A stretch of DNA of 12,386 bases from DASQFQ01 sp035633075 (GTDB taxonomy: Bacteria > Actinomycetota > Thermoleophilia > Solirubrobacterales > Solirubrobacteraceae). The position numbers were made by a program, and so were the translations under genes. The stretch covers positions 1 to 12,386 of the forward strand of contig DASQFQ010000164.1 of assembly GCA_035633075.1 (NCBI GenBank). Direction: 5' to 3'. The stretch's first letter is position 1. Every line of letters begins with the position of its first letter. This document shows positions 9,759 to 12,386 of the stretch, piece after piece. The notes beneath the pieces were generated by a model. It saw only the letters and a program-made list of their open reading frames with translations, did not search any database and was not told the DNA's origin.

Positions 9759-10378
9759 CCCGAGCCGTACAGCGTACGGGTCCAGATCGTCCCGAGCGTG
9801 TCGATGACGGTTTGCGGCGCCGTCGTGGGCTCGCGGCCCAGGGAGAGGTTGAGGTAGCGCTCGTTCATCAGCGTGAGCGCCCGCGCGGTCTCCCACGCGT
9901 TCAGCGGGAGGATCCGTCCCGCCTCGGCCTCGAGCTCGATGTGCCGGGCGGTGACATCGATGAAGCTCTGCATCAGCGCGTCGTACGCGTGCTCCACGGC
10001 GGGATCGTCTGTCGCCGCGTCGGCGAGCGCGTGCAGCACGGGCCCGTGCTCCACGAACACCGCGACGACGCCCTCGAGCGCCTCACGCGCCAGCATCGGC
10101 CCCGCGCCGTGCCCCTTGAACCAGCGCTCCGACATCGTGAACAGCTCCGTCCCGAGATGCTCGACCACCCGCAGTACGAGGTGGTGCCGGTCGCGGAAGT
10201 AGACGTAGAACGACGGCCGCGAGAGCTCAGTGCGCCGCATCACCTCGTCCACGGTCAGCTCGCGGAACGGCCGCTCGCGCAGCAGTCCCTCGGCGGCAGC
10301 GAGGATCTCGCGTTCAGCCACCTTGGGAGGCCGCCGCCTGCGCCGCGGCCTGGCCACTGAGCTCCCCCCGGTGCTCAC
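9755..10378 (-). CDS. TetR-family transcriptional regulator, EthR-like
   Basis: This 207-residue protein has an Arg-rich N-terminal tail (RPRRRRRPPK, residues 10-19) and a TetR helix-turn-helix at about 41-62 (LTVDEVMRRTELSRPSFYVYF). The rest is an all-helical ligand domain. Its C terminus, ALTLMNERYLNLSLG then VIDTLGTIWTRTLYG, closely resembles the end of mycobacterial EthR (family knowledge recalled, not searched), so it probably senses a hydrophobic ligand. The GTG at 10378 is preferred because a TAAGCT hexamer ends 7 nt upstream, as in a leaderless mRNA. GTG at 10357 is an alternative with GGGGGGAG just before it, giving a 200-residue protein. The gene is convergent with purH (CTAG) and divergent from tRNA-Lys. 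No target operon adjoins it; autoregulation from the short divergent gap is likely but unproven. Confidence 0.92.
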   Translation of the reverse strand: MSTGGSSVARPRRRRRPPKVAEREILAAAEGLLRERPFRELTVDEVMRRTELSRPSFYVYFRDRHHLVLRVVEHLGTELFTMSERWFKGHGAGPMLAREALEGVVAVFVEHGPVLHALADAATDDPAVEHAYDALMQSFIDVTARHIELEAEAGRILPLNAWETARALTLMNERYLNLSLGREPTTAPQTVIDTLGTIWTRTLYGSG

Positions 10379-10385
10379 TGACCTC

Positions 10386-10391
10386 AGCTTA
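10386..10391 (-). promoter_or_regulatory. Candidate -10 element for a leaderless tetR transcript
   Basis: On the minus strand this reads TAAGCT, with 7 nt between it and the GTG at 10378. That spacing is what a leaderless transcript starting on the G of GTG would need. A TetR operator could overlap this site, but I see no convincing inverted repeat. Confidence 0.45.
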
Positions 10392-10423
10392 GACACGCGG
10401 GTCGGGTCGCGAGCCGCCAGACT

Positions 10424-10429
10424 TATGAT
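10424..10429 (+). promoter_or_regulatory. -10 element of the tRNA-Lys/tRNA-Glu promoter
   Basis: TATGAT differs from the TATAAT consensus at one base and lies 8 nt before the first base of tRNA-Lys. It is the best -10 match in this GC-rich window. The -35 region (about 10400-10407) is not consensus-like. It probably drives both tRNA genes. Confidence 0.6.
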
Positions 10430-10437
10430 CGCCACTC

Positions 10438-10511
10438 GCCCCCGTAGCTCAGTGGCCTAGAGCGGCGGGCTTTTAACCCGCGCGGCGGAGGTTCGAATCC
10501 TCCCGGGGGCA
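10438..10511 (+). tRNA. tRNA-Lys (anticodon TTT)
   Basis: The cloverleaf is complete. The acceptor GCCCCCG pairs with CGGGGGC (10504-10510), followed by discriminator A. The D stem is GCTC/GAGC, the anticodon stem GCGGG/CCCGC encloses loop CTTTTAA with anticodon TTT at 10472-10474, and the T arm is GGAGG-TTCGAAT-CCTCC. CCA is not encoded and must be added after transcription. It reads AAA and AAG lysine codons. Confidence 0.96.
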
Positions 10512-10539
10512 TCGTCGCCTCATAGACTCCTCCTCCTCG

Positions 10540-10613
10540 GCCCCCATGGTCTAGAGGCCCAGGACGCCGCCCTTTCAAGGCGGAGATCGCGGGTTCGAAT
10601 CCCGCTGGGGGTA
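10540..10613 (+). tRNA. tRNA-Glu (anticodon TTC)
   Basis: The acceptor GCCCCCA pairs with TGGGGGT, with a G-U at 1-72 as I recall for actinobacterial tRNA-Glu. The anticodon stem CCGCC/GGCGG carries loop CTTTCAA with TTC at 10574-10576, and the T arm is GCGGG-TTCGAAT-CCCGC. No CCA is encoded. It starts 28 nt after tRNA-Lys and is probably co-transcribed with it. A TAGACT at 10523-10528 could be a second promoter. Confidence 0.96.
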
Positions 10614-10648
10614 TACGGTCGTGCGGGCTCAACGAGCGGCGCCTCGCT

Positions 10649-11398
10649 TCACGCCCCGACCGTCAGCCCACCGTCCACGAGCAGCGTCGTTCCCGTGATG
10701 TAGCCCGCGCGGTCCGCGCACAGGAACGCCGCCGCGGCGCCTATCTCCTCGACGCCCCCCAGCCGCTTCGCCGGGATCGTCTCGCGCGCGGCTTCCTCGG
10801 CGGCCTCGCGCGAGCCGGCGGTGTCGATCATCCGGTCGGTCGCGATGCGGCCGGGCAGGAGGGTGTTGAGGGTCACGCCGTCTGCGGCGACCTGGCGGGC
10901 GAGGACCTTGAAGGCGACGATCAGGCCCGGGCGATGGGCGTTTGAGAGCTGGAGTGCCGGGATGGGCTCGCGGACCGCGCTCGAGGAAACCGCGACAACG
11001 CGGCCCCAGCCGCGCTCGCGCATCCCGGGCAGCACGCGCTCGAGGAAGCGCATCGGCGAGAGGACGAGCGAGCGGTGCGCCGCCTCCCACTGCTCGCGCG
11101 TAAAGCCGAGTGGGTCGGGGTTGGGGGGCGGGCCGCCGGTGTTGGCGATGTAGATGTCGACCGGGCCCACCTCGGCCTCGACCGCGTCGACGAGGACGGG
11201 GACCGCGTCGAGGTCGTCGGAGTCGAGGGCGAACCCGCGCCCGCCGATCCGCTCCGCGGCGGACTTGACGTTCTCGGGGGAGCGCGACGCGATCGCCACC
11301 CGCGCGCCCTCGGCCGCGAGCGCGCTCGCGATCCCGAAGCCGATCCCCTTCGACCCACCCGTGACCAGCGCCACGCGGCCGTCGAGTCCCAGGTCCAT
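10649..11398 (-). CDS. SDR-fold protein (FabG-like) lacking the catalytic Tyr-Lys pair
   Basis: This 249-residue protein has the Rossmann fold of short-chain dehydrogenases. It shows the dinucleotide loop TGGSKGIG (13-20), a central IANTGGPPP where classical members have NNAG, serines VSSS at 137-140, and the C-terminal GTTLLVDGGL. The usual YxxxK is absent: aligning from Ser138, the Tyr and Lys positions (151 and 155) hold Leu and His, within LSNAHRPG. This matches a known SDR subgroup resembling beta-ketoacyl-ACP reductase but with an imperfect catalytic tetrad. It may bind NAD(P) without ordinary ketoreduction, or use other residues. The ATG at 11398 directly precedes the first beta strand; only a weak GGGGCGA lies upstream. 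It stands alone on the minus strand, ending 35 nt from tRNA-Glu. The substrate is unknown. Confidence 0.9.
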   Translation of the reverse strand: MDLGLDGRVALVTGGSKGIGFGIASALAAEGARVAIASRSPENVKSAAERIGGRGFALDSDDLDAVPVLVDAVEAEVGPVDIYIANTGGPPPNPDPLGFTREQWEAAHRSLVLSPMRFLERVLPGMRERGWGRVVAVSSSAVREPIPALQLSNAHRPGLIVAFKVLARQVAADGVTLNTLLPGRIATDRMIDTAGSREAAEEAARETIPAKRLGGVEEIGAAAAFLCADRAGYITGTTLLVDGGLTVGA

Positions 11399-11708
11399 CA
11401 GGCCGTCGCCCCGTCCACCGGCGCATCATCGCAGCCGCGCCGATGCCTTGCGCCGGGGATTGGGTCGACCCACATGGGACGTCTGGCTCCCCAGGCGCGT
11501 CAGAAGTCGGCGACCATCGCCCTGGGCGACCTCCACGAGACACAGAGGCGATGCAGAAGGCCGACAAGGCCGAGCTCGAGCAACCGCAACCGCGGGCATT
11601 CGAGGCAAGGCCGGCTCAGGGTCCGGTGTGGTCCGGGGCCACCGAAAGGGCGCCCCAGGCCAGCGCAGGCCATGGAGCCCAAGCTCTAGCTGGCATCATC
11701 GATGCGCC
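11399..11708. other. 310-nt gap without a recognisable gene
   Basis: This stretch between the SDR start and tRNA-Val has short open frames on both strands, but their translations are low-complexity, Arg/Pro/Ala-rich and match no family I know. It should contain the promoters of the SDR gene (minus strand) and tRNA-Val (plus strand). I see no strong TAnnnT hexamer at the right distance for either; TAGCTG near 11688 is the nearest candidate for the tRNA. AGCT-CT-AGCT and GGGCGCCC are small palindromes without clear meaning. Confidence 0.5.
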
Positions 11709-11782
11709 GGGCGGTTAGCTCAGATGGCGAGAGCGCCTGCCTTACAAGCAGGAGGCCGCAGGTTCGAGTCCTGCACCGCCCA
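11709..11782 (+). tRNA. tRNA-Val (anticodon TAC), likely integration site
   Basis: The acceptor GGGCGGT pairs with ACCGCCC (11775-11781), followed by discriminator A. The D stem is GCTC/GAGC, the anticodon stem CCTGC/GCAGG carries loop CTTACAA with TAC at 11743-11745, and the T arm is GCAGG-TTCGAGT-CCTGC. No CCA is encoded. The 3' end lies 18 nt from the end of a tyrosine recombinase gene, the usual layout when an element has integrated into the 3' part of a tRNA and left the tRNA intact. Confidence 0.96.
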
Positions 11783-11800
11783 CTTCGGAAGGCCCTGCAA

Positions 11801-12386
11801 CTACGTGGTTTCCGCGACCCCCTCCGTGGCGCCAGCCGTCGGCGCCGACACCGGATCGACACCGCCAGTGCCCGACGGCGCCCATTCGCGGCCCTCAACC
11901 AGCGCCTTCAACCGCGCCCGCTCGTCGTCGGAGAAGCGCATGACGTGGGCGTACACCCGGAGCGTGAATCCGGGGTCCGTGTGGCCGAGCTGCTGCATGA
12001 CGTAGGGCATCGGGCGGTTGAGTGCGGCGAGGATGGAGGCGAACGTGTGGCGGAGCTTGTGTGGGCTCACCCCACGTGGCAGCGGGTGCTGGCCGCGCTC
12101 CGCAAGCAGCTCGGCGGCTCGCTTCACGACTGGCGCGAGCACGCGGTGGCCGATGTTGTCCTTGTCCGGTGGGTGCCCGCGGCGCTCGGGAACAGCGGAT
12201 CGTCCAGCCCGCCGCGGTGCGCGGCCTTGTGCTCGGCCAGCACGTCTCGCAGCACCGGCAGCAGGTCGATCGACCGCATACCGGCATCCGTCTTGGACCG
12301 GCCGATCTCGAGCCGGGCACGCGCAAGGTCGAGATCGCGCACCCTTGCCTCGCCCGCTTCGCTTGCCCGCGGTCCAGCGAACATGA
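11801..12386 (-). pseudogene. Tyrosine recombinase/integrase, C-terminal catalytic part, frameshifted; 5' end off window
   Basis: This is the catalytic domain of a phage/ICE-type tyrosine integrase read in two frames. The upstream frame (12384 down to about 12170) carries GPRASEA with the first catalytic Arg (codon 12367-12369), then RLEIGRSKTDAGMRSIDL and LFPSAAG. In that frame translation ends at 12124 after out-of-frame residues. The family sequence resumes one frame over (DKDNIGHRVLAPVVKRA, then PHKLRHTFAS with the HxxR box at 12050-12061, LGHTDPGF and VYAH with the Tyr nucleophile codon 11951-11953) and ends at TAG 11801. Restoring one base near the GGG at 12171-12173 joins the frames, so the gene has lost a base or carries a sequencing error. 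All visible catalytic residues persist, so decay is recent if real. The DNA-binding N terminus lies beyond the right edge. Confidence 0.85.

Noticed and set aside
9407..10360. A 317-residue plus-strand frame across the purH end and tetR
   Set aside because: It is out of frame with purH and antisense to tetR, with Arg-rich filler sequence and no domain.
10614..10648. Possible terminator between tRNA-Glu and the SDR gene
   Set aside because: Only a 4-bp stem (CGAG/CTCG) with no T-tract is visible, too weak to call.
11443..11718. A 91-residue plus-strand open frame before tRNA-Val
   Set aside because: It runs into the tRNA gene, lacks a ribosome site and has no recognisable family or regular secondary structure pattern.

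Overview
The window is a very GC-rich chromosomal segment, with most third codon positions G or C. GTG and TTG starts, TAnnnT-type -10 hexamers placed almost directly before start codons, tRNA genes without an encoded CCA, a small-type PurL and an EthR-like TetR regulator all point to an actinomycete. Solirubrobacterales/Thermoleophilia is my best guess, by inference only.

Region 1 (1-9758) is a de novo purine (IMP) biosynthesis locus. It reads: 3' part of purQ, purL (4-nt overlap), a class III aminotransferase of the glutamate-1-semialdehyde aminomutase family on the opposite strand, purF, recQ, purN (4-nt overlap with recQ) and purH. PurQ and PurL form the FGAM synthetase that normally also needs PurS, which probably lies to the left. 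PurF commits PRPP to the pathway, PurN adds the first formyl group, and PurH adds the second and closes the ring. purM, a common neighbour of purF/purN, is not in the window. A RecQ-family helicase sits between purF and purN and ends inside the purN start codon. The aminotransferase and purF are divergent from a 99-bp gap holding a candidate -10 for each.

Region 2 (9755-10648) holds an EthR-like TetR regulator, convergent with purH, and a tRNA-Lys(TTT)/tRNA-Glu(TTC) pair that starts divergently from the regulator's promoter. Both convergent gene pairs in the window (purL/aminotransferase and purH/tetR) share the palindrome CTAG as overlapping stop codons.

Region 3 (10649-12386) holds an SDR-fold protein lacking the usual Tyr/Lys catalytic pair, about 310 nt with no recognisable gene, tRNA-Val(TAC), and the catalytic domain of a tyrosine recombinase. 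The recombinase ends 18 nt from the tRNA-Val 3' end and is split by a one-base frameshift. This looks like the edge of an integrated element, decayed or mis-sequenced, that extends past the right end.

I saw no CRISPR array, insertion sequence, toxin-antitoxin pair or evident new multi-gene system. The more unusual points are recQ in the pur cluster, the RecQ C-terminal architecture, the orphan aminotransferase, the SDR without its catalytic pair and the broken integrase at tRNA-Val.
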